Shown here: positions 1-8,338 of the stretch, piece after piece
Position numbering within the stretch: position 1 is the first letter of the stretch
Layout: each line of letters begins with the position of its first letter
DNA from: an uncultured Clostridia bacterium
GTDB lineage: Bacteria > Bacillota > Clostridia > Christensenellales > DTU072
Assembly: GCA_944349735.1 (NCBI GenBank)
Contig: CALVNM010000009.1
Location: forward strand, 1-47,315
Length of the DNA stretch: 47,315 nt
Direction: 5' to 3'
Made by a program: the position numbers and the translations under genes
Notes under the pieces: generated by a model
Seen by the model: only the letters and a program-made list of their open reading frames with translations
Told to the model about the DNA's origin: nothing
The model's database searches: none

Positions 1-257
1 ATATACGGTCCGTGAATGACGTCGATACCGAAAAGTTCGGAGATCTGCGTCGCGGTGATAAGTCCGGAAACGACCGTTACGAGCGTACTGACGCCGAACG
101 CACTGCCGCCGAAGCAGAGAATCTCTTTGAGATTCATGTATCTGCCCTTGGGCGGCTCTTTCCAGAACTTCTTGATCCAATCAATGATCCCGTTGACTTT
201 ATCTTTGAACTTGTTGGGGTTCGGCGCGGTGCCGGCGCTCTTGCTCTCGTTATCCAT
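1..257 (-). CDS. Membrane transporter, probable MFS type (N-terminal part only)
   Basis: Only the first ~85 codons are in the window; the gene runs off the left edge. The start at 257 follows an AGGAGG site by three bases. The visible protein has a hydrophilic, Lys/Asn-rich head, then WKEPPKGRYMNLKEI and a Gly/Ser/Val-rich hydrophobic stretch that looks like a first membrane helix. A short basic head with PPKGRY just before helix one is something I associate with clostridial MFS or sugar-cation symporter proteins. This is inference from a short fragment; any polytopic membrane protein is possible. Confidence 0.4.
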   Translation of the reverse strand, partial: MDNESKSAGTAPNPNKFKDKVNGIIDWIKKFWKEPPKGRYMNLKEILCFGGSAFGVSTLVTVVSGLITATQISELFGIDVIHGPY

Positions 258-327
258 ATGCCTCCTCTTGCGGCTTACGCCGCGCTCCCTTGCGCGCAAA
301 TACCCACGCACGTTATATACGGATAAT

Positions 328-356
328 AGTATAGCATACGGCGTGCGCACAGTCAA
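328..356 (-). promoter_or_regulatory. Sigma-A type promoter for the transporter
   Basis: On the minus strand TTGACT (351-356) and TATACT (328-333) are separated by 17 nt. It points at the start at 257 and leaves a leader of about 65 nt. The match is seen directly; activity is inferred. Confidence 0.7.
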
Positions 357-445
357 TATAAGTTTTATATAAAATCCCCTCATAAACCGCGAAAAAAATC
401 AGTCCTTCGCGCGTCGCTCCGGTAACGCAAAGGAGCGCGGTTTAC

Positions 446-472
446 GGAAAAACGGACGACTTCCGTCGTCCG
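446..472 (-). terminator. Intrinsic terminator after the MoeB/ThiF-like gene
   Basis: On the minus strand a 7-bp stem GGACGAC/GTCGTCC with a four-base loop is followed by G and five T. It lies about 36 nt after the stop codon at 508, so it separates this gene from the transporter, which has its own promoter. Confidence 0.75.
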
Positions 473-507
473 CATCCGTCTTGCTTTATATTGCATAATA
501 TATTTGT

Positions 508-1299
508 TCAGGTATCCGTTTCTACTATTACGGTTTCCGTTTCAACGTTATTCTCCTCATTCCTGCGACCTCTGCCGAAGCGCCTTTTGCGCGAGCCGGC
601 TCGCTTGACGTTGACGAATTTCTTCGGCTGCTCCGCGAGCGGCAGCACTCTCGCCATCATTCCGTTGAGATCGACGATCAGAAGCTTGCCGCGAAGCCCC
701 GGTCTTCCGAGCAGTACCTTGACCGCTTCCGCAGCCTGGTTGCAACCTATCACGCCCGCGGCGAAACACACCACGCTCGGTTTGCTTTCCTCCTTTGCGT
801 CGCCGTATATTTTTTTCAAGGTGTCGTCGCCCGGGTATATCGTCGATACGTGTCCGTGCCAGTGGCTTACGCCTCCCGTTATCATCGGGATACCTGCTTT
901 TTTACAGGCATGCTGAAGATCGTATCTCGCGCGGATATTGTCGAGCGCGTCCACGACGAGATCGCATCCCGCGATAAGCGTATGCGCGTTCACTGCGTTG
1001 ATACGCTCCGTGTACGCTTCCACTTCGCACCGCGCGTCCTCCTCGAACAGCTCCGCTATGCCTTCCGCCTTGTTCTTCCCCATAGTCCTTCCTATGCAGA
1101 AAACCTGTCGGTTATAATTGCTTTCCTCGAATTTATCGTAGTCGCACAGCACCAGTTTGCCTATCCCTATGCGGCTCAGCATCTCCGCGACGAATCCGCC
1201 CAGTCCTCCGCAGCCTGCGATAAAGACTGTTTTTTTGAGTAACGTCGCCTGTTCCTCCGGCGTTATTGCGCCGAGATTTCTTATAAACCTCGCGTCCAT
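508..1299 (-). CDS. MoeB/ThiF/HesA-family E1-like adenylyltransferase
   Basis: 263 residues. Enzymes of this family adenylate the C-terminal Gly-Gly of a ubiquitin-like sulfur carrier such as MoaD or ThiS. The nucleotide-binding loop GCGGLGGFVAEML lies near residues 30-42, followed by an acidic residue closing strand two (CDYDKFEESNYNRQ, the family's D-x-D...N-x-x-R-Q pattern). A VVDALDN motif sits near residue 115 and the usual hydrophobic helix (AAGVIGCNQAAEAVKVLLG) near 185-200. The paired zinc CxxC motifs of classical MoeB are not evident. The basic and acidic tail is low-complexity. The start at 1299 has a GAGGGA site. The neighbouring MoaD-like gene makes molybdopterin sulfur transfer the likely role; ThiF-like or tRNA TcdA-like alternatives are less supported. 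Confidence 0.8.
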   Translation of the reverse strand: MDARFIRNLGAITPEEQATLLKKTVFIAGCGGLGGFVAEMLSRIGIGKLVLCDYDKFEESNYNRQVFCIGRTMGKNKAEGIAELFEEDARCEVEAYTERINAVNAHTLIAGCDLVVDALDNIRARYDLQHACKKAGIPMITGGVSHWHGHVSTIYPGDDTLKKIYGDAKEESKPSVVCFAAGVIGCNQAAEAVKVLLGRPGLRGKLLIVDLNGMMARVLPLAEQPKKFVNVKRAGSRKRRFGRGRRNEENNVETETVIVETDT

Positions 1300-1344
1300 A
1301 TATCCCTCTCGGATCGAAAATCACGCAGATGCGCGTGCGACTAT

Positions 1345-1373
1345 ATTTTATGCCCGTAACGCACTTTTGTCAA
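1345..1373 (-). promoter_or_regulatory. Promoter of the MoeB/ThiF-like gene
   Basis: On the minus strand TTGACA (1368-1373), a 17-nt spacer and TAAAAT (1345-1350), 46 nt upstream of the start codon. It is divergent from the AOR operon promoter. Confidence 0.75.
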
Positions 1374-1579
1374 TACGCGCCATTCCGTCAAAGGTAAAAT
1401 AATCGAAGCTTCACGAACGATCACAGCGCGTTTACTGTACGGGAACACGGGAATAGACACTCGCGGTATTTTTTGTCCTTTTCGCGCGGTTGTCTGCGTC
1501 AAGGCAAAAAATTTATCGGTTATGACTATCCTCGGACAAGCAAAACGGAAAAGCCGCTCCTCCGCCGAGCAATTGAGTA

Positions 1580-1608
1580 TTGAACTCTGCGCGCGGGTGT
1601 GTTAAAAT
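1580..1608 (+). promoter_or_regulatory. Promoter of the AOR / pterin cofactor operon
   Basis: TTGAAC (1580-1585), a 17-nt spacer and TAAAAT (1603-1608). The expected start site near 1615 gives a leader of about 43 nt containing a strong hairpin just before the ribosome binding site. That leader is too short for a Moco-type riboswitch. Confidence 0.7.
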
Positions 1609-1626
1609 ATTTTAGTAAAAGAATGA

Positions 1627-1645
1627 TGCGGACGCTTCGTCCGCA
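1627..1645 (+). promoter_or_regulatory. Hairpin just upstream of the AOR ribosome binding site
   Basis: A perfect 8-bp stem, TGCGGACG with CGTCCGCA, closed by a three-base loop, ends three bases before the GGAGGA site at 1649-1654. It is not followed by a T-run, so it is not a terminator. It may stabilise the mRNA 5' end or modulate access to the start; this is inference. Confidence 0.5.
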
Positions 1646-1657
1646 AACGGAGGAACT

Positions 1658-3610
1658 ATGTCGACTTCTTACGGAGCTTATGCCGGAACGGTATTGAAAA
1701 TAGACCTCACGTCGCGTACGGTATCCGATTATCCCGTAAGCGACGAAGACCGCAGGCTTTTCCTCGGCGGGAAAATACTCGCCGCGAGGATAATGAATGA
1801 CTTTATCAAAGGCCCCATGGATCCCTACGGCGAAGAAAACGTCCTCGTCGTGTCGTCCTGCCCTCTCAACGCCACGGGCTGTCCTTCGTCGTCGCGTTTC
1901 AACGTAAGCACCGTTTCTCCGCTTACGGGACTTCTCACGAGCAGTAACTGCGGCGGAAGTTTCGGATGCGCCCTCAAGCGCGCGGGATACGACGCGCTCG
2001 TCATAACCGGAAAAAGCGAATCTCTTATCTATCTCGACATTACGCGCGACGGCGTGGAATTCAAGGACGCGGAGCATCTCAGAGGCAAAAAAACCATGGA
2101 TACCCAGCGTTCCATAGGCGGAAAAAGCAGTAAGCTCGTCATAGGCCCCGCGGGAGAAAATCTCGTAAGATACGCCTGTGCCGTAAGCGACGAACGCGCC
2201 GCGGGACGCGGCGGCGTGGGCGCGGTCATGGGCTCCAAAAACCTCAAAGCCATCGTCGTGACAGGCACGAAAAATCCCGCCGTATATAACGAAAAAGCGC
2301 TTCGCAAGGTAAAAGCCAAATGGACGAAAAGACTTAAATCTCATCCGCTGACCGGAGAGCAGCTCCCGCGTCTCGGCACCGCCGCGCTTATCGCGAGCAT
2401 GCAGCAGAAAAGACTGCTCGCCACCAAAAACTTTACCGACGGAAGATACGAAGGCTACAAATCCATTACCGGAGAAGAGCTTGCCGAAAAATTCCTTATC
2501 CGTAACAAAGGCTGTATTTCCTGCCCTATCCGATGCGCCCGCGTCGTCGAAGTGAACGGCGAATGCGTCAAAGGTCCCGAAGTAGAAATAATGGGACTTA
2601 TGGGCGCCAATATCCTCAACGACGATCTCGGCGACATAATCCGTTGGAATTACGAGATGGACGAACTCGGAATGGACACGATCTCCGCTTCGGGCACGAT
2701 CGCTTTCGCAATGGAACTCAAAGAGAAAGGGATGTGGGACTCGGGACTCGAATTCGGCAAGACCGATAACATTTCCGAAGTGCTCGAAGAGATAGCGTTC
2801 CGCTCGAGCGAACGGGGCAACAGGCTTGCCGAAGGCGCGAAAAGGCTTTCGGACGAATTCGGCGGCGAAGATTTCTGCATACAGGTCAAAGGCATGGAGC
2901 TGTCGGCATACGAACCGCGCGGCGCGGTGGGACAGGGACTGGGTTACTCCGTAGCCAACCGCGGCGGCTGTCACCTCAACGCAGGTTACGAAGTTGTCGT
3001 GGAAGGTCTGGGACTCACGATAAACCCCTACACCACCCACGGCAAAGCCGAAATCGCGGTCATGTTCCAGAATCTTATGGAAGCGGTGAGCGCGGGCGGC
3101 AACTGCCTTTTCACCACTTATGCGTTCTTCCCGTTCTTCCTGTTCAAGCGTCCTAACAGCTTCCTGTCCAAGACCGTAAACAAAGCGCTCCCCTATCTCG
3201 GGGGACCCCTGCACGTCATAAACAAATATCCGCATCTCGCGCATATACATCTTACGGCGATGCTCCCGCACACCAAAGCGCTCGAAGCTGCTACCGGCAT
3301 GAAAATAACCATGGGCGACCTTATGCGCATCGGAGCGCGCGGTTTCAACCTCGAACGAATGATAAACGCGCGCATGGGCGTTTCGGCAAAGGACGACAAG
3401 CTCCCTAAACGCCTTACCGAAGAAGAACAGGTCCCCGGAGATCCTCGCACAAAGGTTCCGCAACCTCTTCTCAAAAAGAAATTCTATTTTGCGCGCGGCT
3501 GGGACGAGGACGGCAAGGTCAAGCCGAAGACCGCGAAGTACTATTCCCTGGACGCGCTCGACGACATCGGCGCACGCCGCTCGGACGCGGAGGCAAATAT
3601 CGGTAAATAA
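1658..3610 (+). CDS. aor: Aldehyde:ferredoxin oxidoreductase family, tungsten enzyme
   Basis: 650 residues, normal length for the family, which oxidises aldehydes with ferredoxin using a tungsten bis-pterin centre and one [4Fe-4S] cluster. Visible hallmarks are the pterin-binding N-domain with GGSFGCALKRAGYDALVITG (~99-118) and RAAGRGGVGAVMGSKNLKAI (~180-199). The cluster ligands are C286-x2-C289-x3-C293, with a candidate fourth ligand C483. The start has a GGAGGA site four bases upstream. It is the first gene of the cofactor operon, and its stop overlaps the MoaD-like gene. The substrate cannot be read from sequence. Placement with a tungstate transporter and cofactor genes supports tungsten rather than molybdenum. 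Members with other names (GOR, FOR, WOR) cannot be excluded. Confidence 0.93.
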   Translation: MSTSYGAYAGTVLKIDLTSRTVSDYPVSDEDRRLFLGGKILAARIMNDFIKGPMDPYGEENVLVVSSCPLNATGCPSSSRFNVSTVSPLTGLLTSSNCGGSFGCALKRAGYDALVITGKSESLIYLDITRDGVEFKDAEHLRGKKTMDTQRSIGGKSSKLVIGPAGENLVRYACAVSDERAAGRGGVGAVMGSKNLKAIVVTGTKNPAVYNEKALRKVKAKWTKRLKSHPLTGEQLPRLGTAALIASMQQKRLLATKNFTDGRYEGYKSITGEELAEKFLIRNKGCISCPIRCARVVEVNGECVKGPEVEIMGLMGANILNDDLGDIIRWNYEMDELGMDTISASGTIAFAMELKEKGMWDSGLEFGKTDNISEVLEEIAFRSSERGNRLAEGAKRLSDEFGGEDFCIQVKGMELSAYEPRGAVGQGLGYSVANRGGCHLNAGYEVVVEGLGLTINPYTTHGKAEIAVMFQNLMEAVSAGGNCLFTTYAFFPFFLFKRPNSFLSKTVNKALPYLGGPLHVINKYPHLAHIHLTAMLPHTKALEAATGMKITMGDLMRIGARGFNLERMINARMGVSAKDDKLPKRLTEEEQVPGDPRTKVPQPLLKKKFYFARGWDEDGKVKPKTAKYYSLDALDDIGARRSDAEANIGK

Positions 3611-3858
3611 TGGTAACCGTAGAGTTTTTCGGTCTGTACCGACTTAATTATCATATGAAAAGCGTCGAGGTGGAAGCTTCCACCGTAAAAGAGCTGTTCA
3701 AAAAACTCTACGAAATAAACCCCTTCTACTCCGTTAAAGAACTGAAACATTCCATAGTCATAGTTAACGACGTGAATTTCAACGACCTCAAGAAGTACCG
3801 TACGCCTTTGAAAGACGGCGATCGCGTACTTATAATGAGTCCCGCGTCGGGAGGATGA
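3610..3858 (+). CDS. moaD: MoaD/ThiS-like ubiquitin-fold sulfur carrier
   Basis: 82 residues. It has the beta-grasp pattern with a central VKELFKKLYEINPF helix and the tail DGDRVLIMSPASGG, ending in the Gly-Gly that is adenylated and thiocarboxylated in this family. The start is the ATG within TAATG, sharing one base with the AOR stop, so the two are translationally coupled. The MoeB/ThiF-like protein encoded divergently upstream is the natural activating enzyme. MoaD donates sulfur to the pterin within molybdopterin synthase, but the MoaE partner is not in this window. MoaD-like genes beside AOR genes are common in tungsten-enzyme clusters. Confidence 0.88.
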   Translation: MVTVEFFGLYRLNYHMKSVEVEASTVKELFKKLYEINPFYSVKELKHSIVIVNDVNFNDLKKYRTPLKDGDRVLIMSPASGG

Positions 3859-3859
3859 T

Positions 3860-4345
3860 ATGTATACAGCCGCAATACTTACGATGAGCGACGCCTGTTA
3901 CGCAGGCAGACGGGAAGACGGCGCTACGCCCGAAGTCGGTAAACTTCTCCTTTCTTCCGGTTTCGAAGTCAGGGAAACGGGACTTCTGCCCGACGAAAAA
4001 GACCTCATCGTCTCCGAACTTAGAAGTTTAGCCGCTAAAGGTTACGATTTGATCGTCACGACGGGCGGAACGGGATTCTCGGAACGCGACGTGACGCCCG
4101 AAGCGACACTCGCGCTCGGAGGAAGAAACGTCCCCGGAGTCGCGGAAGCCATGCGATCAAACTCCGCGAAATTCACCCCGCGCGCCATGCTCAGCCGCGG
4201 CATATGCGTGATATTCGGCAAAAGCGTTATAATAAACCTTCCCGGCTCTCCGAAAGCGTGCGTCGAAAATCTCTCGTTCGTTCTCGAGCCGCTCAAACAC
4301 GGCATCGACGCCTTGAAAGGCACCGTTACGGAGTGCGCGAGATGA
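3860..4345 (+). CDS. mogA: MogA/MoaB-type molybdopterin adenylyltransferase
   Basis: 161 residues, typical length. The family adenylates molybdopterin before metal insertion. It shows VTTGGTGFSERDVTPEATL (residues ~72-90), the MPT-binding loop with the conserved Asp, and the later INLPGSPKAC motif (~124-133). The start at 3860 follows GAGGA after the moaD stop. The gene overlaps the next one by four bases (ATGA). MoaB and MogA are close relatives and cannot be separated with certainty by eye, but the presence of moeA next door fits the MogA role. Confidence 0.88.
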   Translation: MYTAAILTMSDACYAGRREDGATPEVGKLLLSSGFEVRETGLLPDEKDLIVSELRSLAAKGYDLIVTTGGTGFSERDVTPEATLALGGRNVPGVAEAMRSNSAKFTPRAMLSRGICVIFGKSVIINLPGSPKACVENLSFVLEPLKHGIDALKGTVTECAR

Positions 4346-5544
4346 TGAACGTTATCCCCTACGAAAAATCCGTCGCTCTGCTTGCCGATGCCTTCCGCGA
4401 GATCCTTTCCGTCGAAAAGGTAGCGGTCAAGGACGCATACGGTCTGATTTCCGCTCGAGACGTATTCGCTGTAGGCTCGATTCCTCCCTTCGCTCGCTCT
4501 ACCGTAGACGGTTACGCATTGTCCTATAGGGACGCCTCCGCGGCTTCCCCGTCGGTACCGTCGCTGCTTACTCTCAAAGGCGAGGTACGCATGGGCGAAG
4601 TCAACGCCTTATCTCTCGAATCCGGAGAATGCTGTTACGTTCCCACCGGCGGCATGCTGCCCGCGGGCGCGGATTCCGTACTGATGATCGAAGACGCCGA
4701 AGTACTGAACGGCGAAGTTTACGTTTCGCGCGCCCTTCGTAAAGGCGAAAACGTCCTCGACCGAGGCGCTGACGTCAAAGAAGGAGATGCGGTGCTTCGC
4801 TCGGGATGTCGGATCTCTTCCGCCGTCATAGGCGTGCTGCTCTCCATCGGCATCACTACGATAGACGTATTCAAGCCGCTTACTTACTACGTGGTTTCTA
4901 CGGGAGACGAGTTGGTATCGCCCTACGACGAATGCCCGTTAGGCAAAATCAGGGATACCAATACCTCGATATTGGTATCCGAATTATCGAAAATAGGAAC
5001 TGTCTCCGGTTCGGTTCTCGTCCGCGACGACTATCCCGCGCTGCAAGAAGCGGTGCGCCACGCGCTGTCTTGCGCAGACGTAGTCATACTCAGCGGAGGA
5101 AGCTCCGTGGGCAAATCCGACTTTACTTCCGACCTCTTCCGCGAATTCGGTTCGATACTTTTCGGCGGAGTCGCCGTAAAACCCGGCAAACCCACCCTCG
5201 CCGCATGCGCGAAAGGCAAATTGCTCGTAGGGCTTCCCGGTCATCCCATGGCGGCATATGCCTCCTGCCGACTTATCCTCGTGCGCGCTTTATTCAAAGC
5301 CTGCGGCTCCGACCTTCCCGCTCCTATAGTCTGCCGCGCTTCCAAAAATTTCCCCGGAGGCAAAGGAAGGACGGCGGTGATCCCAGTGAAGTTACGTAAT
5401 TCCCCCGAATACACCGGAGCAGAACCTCTCTTCTATCAGTCCGGTATGCTGTCCGTGATAAGCTCCGCGGACGGCTTCGTTCTTCTTCCCGATCACGCAG
5501 AGGGCGTCGACAAGGACGCTCCCGTGGAGGTTTATTTAATATGA
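4342..5544 (+). CDS. moeA: MoeA, molybdopterin molybdenum/tungsten transferase
   Basis: 400 residues from the ATG at 4342, which overlaps the mogA stop as ATGA; an in-frame upstream start would lie deep inside mogA and lacks a site. MoeA inserts the oxyanion into adenylated pterin. Diagnostic motifs in order: STVDGYAL near residue 53, the GDELV loop, then IRDTNTSIL, SGGSSVGKSDFTSD, and the LPGHPMAAY motif of domain III, with a C-terminal domain IV. It is one of two MoeA-type proteins in the operon; the second carries an extra domain. Such pairs occur where both molybdenum and tungsten are handled, though assigning metals here would be speculation. Confidence 0.92.
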   Translation: MMNVIPYEKSVALLADAFREILSVEKVAVKDAYGLISARDVFAVGSIPPFARSTVDGYALSYRDASAASPSVPSLLTLKGEVRMGEVNALSLESGECCYVPTGGMLPAGADSVLMIEDAEVLNGEVYVSRALRKGENVLDRGADVKEGDAVLRSGCRISSAVIGVLLSIGITTIDVFKPLTYYVVSTGDELVSPYDECPLGKIRDTNTSILVSELSKIGTVSGSVLVRDDYPALQEAVRHALSCADVVILSGGSSVGKSDFTSDLFREFGSILFGGVAVKPGKPTLAACAKGKLLVGLPGHPMAAYASCRLILVRALFKACGSDLPAPIVCRASKNFPGGKGRTAVIPVKLRNSPEYTGAEPLFYQSGMLSVISSADGFVLLPDHAEGVDKDAPVEVYLI

Positions 5545-7424
5545 GAGACAGATACATATCCAACAATCCGCTCGAGAAAATAGAAGATTATCTCGCCCTT
5601 TTCCGCGGCAGAACCGCGGGCGTCGAGATCATACCCACCGAAGACGCGCTCGGAAGAGTATTGAGCCGCGCGGTCTACGCCAAACTTTGCGATCCCGTAT
5701 ACAATGCCGCCGCCATGGACGGCATAGCCGTTTCCTCGGAAGCTACCGCCGCGGCAAGCGAAAAAAATCCTCTCGTCCTTAAAGAAAACGAGGACTTCGT
5801 CTATGTCAATACCGGCAATTCCGTGCCCTCACGTTTCGACGCGGTGATAATGATAGAGGACGTTATCGATATCGGATGCGGCAAGGTAGAGATCACCTCT
5901 CCCGCAGGCTCCTGGCAGCACGTCCGCGTAAAAGGCGAAAGCATCGTCGCGGGCGAAATGATACTCCCTTCCCGCCGCAGGATACGCCCCGAAGATCTCG
6001 CCGCTATATATGCGGGCGGCAATACGGAAGTAGAAGTTTTCCGCATTCCCTGCGTAGGCGTCATCACCACGGGAGACGAGATGGTACCGCGCCCCGAAGA
6101 CGTAGGCGAAGGCAAGCTTCTCGAGAGCAATTCCAAACTTTTCTCCGCATTGATAAAGGAATGCGGAGGTCGCGCGAAAGTTTACCCCACCGTAAGCGAC
6201 GATCCCGACGCGCTCACCGCGGCTATAAATAAAGCCGTCGACGAATGCGACGCGGTCATAGTCAATGCCGGAAGTTCGGCAGGAACGAAAGACTTCGCCG
6301 GGAAAGCCGTCTCCGCTCTCGGAGAAATATATCTCCACGGTCTCGCCGCAAAGCCGGGAAAGCCGACAATACTCGCTACCGTACGCGGTAAGCCCGTCGT
6401 GGGCATACCGGGGTATCCGGTATCGGCGTACATCGCGTTCGGTCTGACGGTTAAGCCCGTCGTCGAAGCGATGACGGGATGCTCCGCCGAAAAAGAAGAG
6501 CGCACGACGGAAGCGATCCTCACGCGCAACGTGGTAAGCTCTCTCAAAAACACCGAATTCGTCCGCGTATCCGTAGGAAAGGTAAACGGTAAACTCGTCG
6601 CCACCCCTCTCGAGCGCGGTGCCGCCCAGATAATGAGTCTCGTAAAAGCTGACGGGTTCCTGACCGTAGACCGCTATTCCGAGGGTTACGCCGGCGGCAG
6701 CAAGGTGGAAATAGCCCTGCGCAAGCCGCTAGGAGAAATCGAAAAGAATCTCGTCGTCATAGGCAGTAACGATCTTATTATAGACGTTATCGGAGAGCAC
6801 GTGCCTCTGACCTCGGCGCATGTGGGAAGCATGGGCGGAATAGTCGCCATGCAGAAAGGAGAATGCCACATCGCGCCGATACATCTTTTGGATCCCGAGA
6901 CCGGAGAATACAATATTCCCGCCGTCAGAAAATACTTCCCGAACGAAAAAATGGTCCTGATCAAAGGCGTAGGCCGCACTCAGGGTCTCATGCTTCCCAA
7001 AGGAAACCCCTTAGGCATAACCTCTTTCGAGGACGCGGTAATGCGCAGATTAAGGTTTGCCAACCGTCAGCGCGGAGCGGGCACTCGTATACTGACCGAT
7101 TATCTTCTCGCGGGACTCGGTAAGGACGGAGCCGCGCTCAAGGGCTACGACAAGGAATTCTCCACCCATCTTGCCGTCGGCATGGCGGTAGAGAGCGGCG
7201 CCGCCGATTTCGGCATGGGAGTAGGTTCCGCCGCGAATACTCTCGCACTCGATTTCATACCCGTGTACGACGAGGAATACGACTTCCTCGTACGCGAATC
7301 CGACCTCGGAGACGAGCGCGTACGAAAATTTGCCGATTACATCGTAAGCGCGGATTTCCTCGCCAAGCTCAAAGAGTTCGGAGATTATACGGCTCCGCGC
7401 ATAGGAGAGATCGTCAGGTGTTAG
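5541..7424 (+). CDS. MoeA fused to a periplasmic-binding-protein-like domain
   Basis: 627 residues, much longer than plain MoeA (~400). The first ~400 residues carry the MoeA pattern: AAMDGIAV near residue 57, GDEMVPRPED, NAGSSAGTKDF and IPGYPVSAYIAF. The last ~220 residues start at VVIGSNDLIIDVIGEH and form a binding-protein-like unit (HVGSMGGIVAMQKGE, then GAGTRILTDYLL and FGMGVGSAANTLALDFIPV). This resembles the PBP-like domain found fused to MoeA or to ModE-type regulators. No signal peptide is present, so it is cytoplasmic and may sense oxyanion or cofactor precursor. It overlaps moeA by four bases (ATGA) and the next gene by seven. Confidence 0.88.
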   Translation: MRDRYISNNPLEKIEDYLALFRGRTAGVEIIPTEDALGRVLSRAVYAKLCDPVYNAAAMDGIAVSSEATAAASEKNPLVLKENEDFVYVNTGNSVPSRFDAVIMIEDVIDIGCGKVEITSPAGSWQHVRVKGESIVAGEMILPSRRRIRPEDLAAIYAGGNTEVEVFRIPCVGVITTGDEMVPRPEDVGEGKLLESNSKLFSALIKECGGRAKVYPTVSDDPDALTAAINKAVDECDAVIVNAGSSAGTKDFAGKAVSALGEIYLHGLAAKPGKPTILATVRGKPVVGIPGYPVSAYIAFGLTVKPVVEAMTGCSAEKEERTTEAILTRNVVSSLKNTEFVRVSVGKVNGKLVATPLERGAAQIMSLVKADGFLTVDRYSEGYAGGSKVEIALRKPLGEIEKNLVVIGSNDLIIDVIGEHVPLTSAHVGSMGGIVAMQKGECHIAPIHLLDPETGEYNIPAVRKYFPNEKMVLIKGVGRTQGLMLPKGNPLGITSFEDAVMRRLRFANRQRGAGTRILTDYLLAGLGKDGAALKGYDKEFSTHLAVGMAVESGAADFGMGVGSAANTLALDFIPVYDEEYDFLVRESDLGDERVRKFADYIVSADFLAKLKEFGDYTAPRIGEIVRC

Positions 7425-8338
7425 ACGGATACGGAAGAAACATACGATACGCACGCATTTCGGTAACGGATCTGTGCAATCTGAAATGCCGATATTGCAA
7501 ACCCCGTCCCGTCCCCAAACTCAGGCACGAAGACCTCTTGAGCGTGGACGAGATAATCACCCTCGGGACGGACCTTTGCAACAAAGCGGGTTTTACCAAG
7601 ATCCGCCTTACGGGCGGCGAGCCGCTCGTGAGGAAAGGGATCGTGCCGATAGTACGCGGAATATGCGCCGTATGCCCAGATGTGGGCATTACGACCAACG
7701 GCATACTGCTTGCGACATACGCGGAAGAACTGCGCGACGCGGGTATCCGGCGCGTCAACGTAAGTCTGGACACGACGGACGAAAACGTCTACCGTGCAGT
7801 CACTGGCGGCGATCTCCGTAGCGCTCTCGCGGGCATAGAAGCCGCGCGGGCGGCGGGACTCGGACTGAAGCTGAACGCCGTACTGCAACGCGGCGTGAAC
7901 GACGATCCCCTGCCGCTCATGGAATACGCGGAGTCCGTCGGCGCGGAGCTCAGAATGATAGAGATGATGCCTTTCGCTTCCACTCTCCGCTATGCGGGCG
8001 AACGGGCGCTGAACGCGGAAGAATGGGCGCGTTCGCTCGGTATGGAGCCTTCGGGCGTCGACGGCAAGGTGCGGAAATACTCTTATCGCGGGCACGAAAT
8101 AGGTATCATCGCGGCGCTGAGCCGTAACTTCTGCGCCGAATGCAATCGCATACGCATCACCTGCACGGGCATGCTGCTGCCCTGCTTACACGGCGCGCAG
8201 GCGTATCCGTTGCGCGACAGGATAGGCACGGAAGACTTTAAGGAATATCTGCGTTACGTACTCGCGCTCAAGCCGTCCTCTCACGGTCTCGGCGAAGGCA
8301 ATTATCAGAAAATAGATATGGGAAGCATAGGAGGATAA
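7418..8338 (+). CDS. moaA: MoaA, GTP 3',8-cyclase (radical SAM)
   Basis: 305 residues, slightly short for MoaA. It opens the cofactor pathway from GTP together with MoaC. The radical-SAM cluster motif is C20-x3-C24-x2-C27 (CNLKCRYC), followed by RLTGGEPLVR. The second [4Fe-4S] cluster motif CAEC-x13-C lies near residue 240, and the chain ends SIGG, the C-terminal Gly-Gly needed in MoaA. The start is a GTG at 7418, seven bases inside the preceding gene, preceded by AGGAGAG. The ATA/TTG alternatives nearby are not better placed. Confidence 0.93.
   Translation: MLDGYGRNIRYARISVTDLCNLKCRYCKPRPVPKLRHEDLLSVDEIITLGTDLCNKAGFTKIRLTGGEPLVRKGIVPIVRGICAVCPDVGITTNGILLATYAEELRDAGIRRVNVSLDTTDENVYRAVTGGDLRSALAGIEAARAAGLGLKLNAVLQRGVNDDPLPLMEYAESVGAELRMIEMMPFASTLRYAGERALNAEEWARSLGMEPSGVDGKVRKYSYRGHEIGIIAALSRNFCAECNRIRITCTGMLLPCLHGAQAYPLRDRIGTEDFKEYLRYVLALKPSSHGLGEGNYQKIDMGSIGG

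Noticed and set aside
1374-1657. A second Moco-type riboswitch before the AOR operon
   Set aside because: The promoter at 1580-1608 leaves only ~43 nt of leader, and no tetraloop receptor or matching helices were seen.
1526-3463. Long antisense open frame (645 codons) opposite the AOR gene
   Set aside because: It mirrors the real gene because codon choice leaves few stops on the opposite strand. Its composition (rich in Arg, Phe, His, Val) is not protein-like, and the AOR motifs are on the plus strand.
4204-4341. An upstream in-frame start for moeA at 4204
   Set aside because: It lies inside mogA, encodes a non-conserved Arg-rich extension and has no binding site; the ATGA overlap at 4342 fits the family N-terminus.
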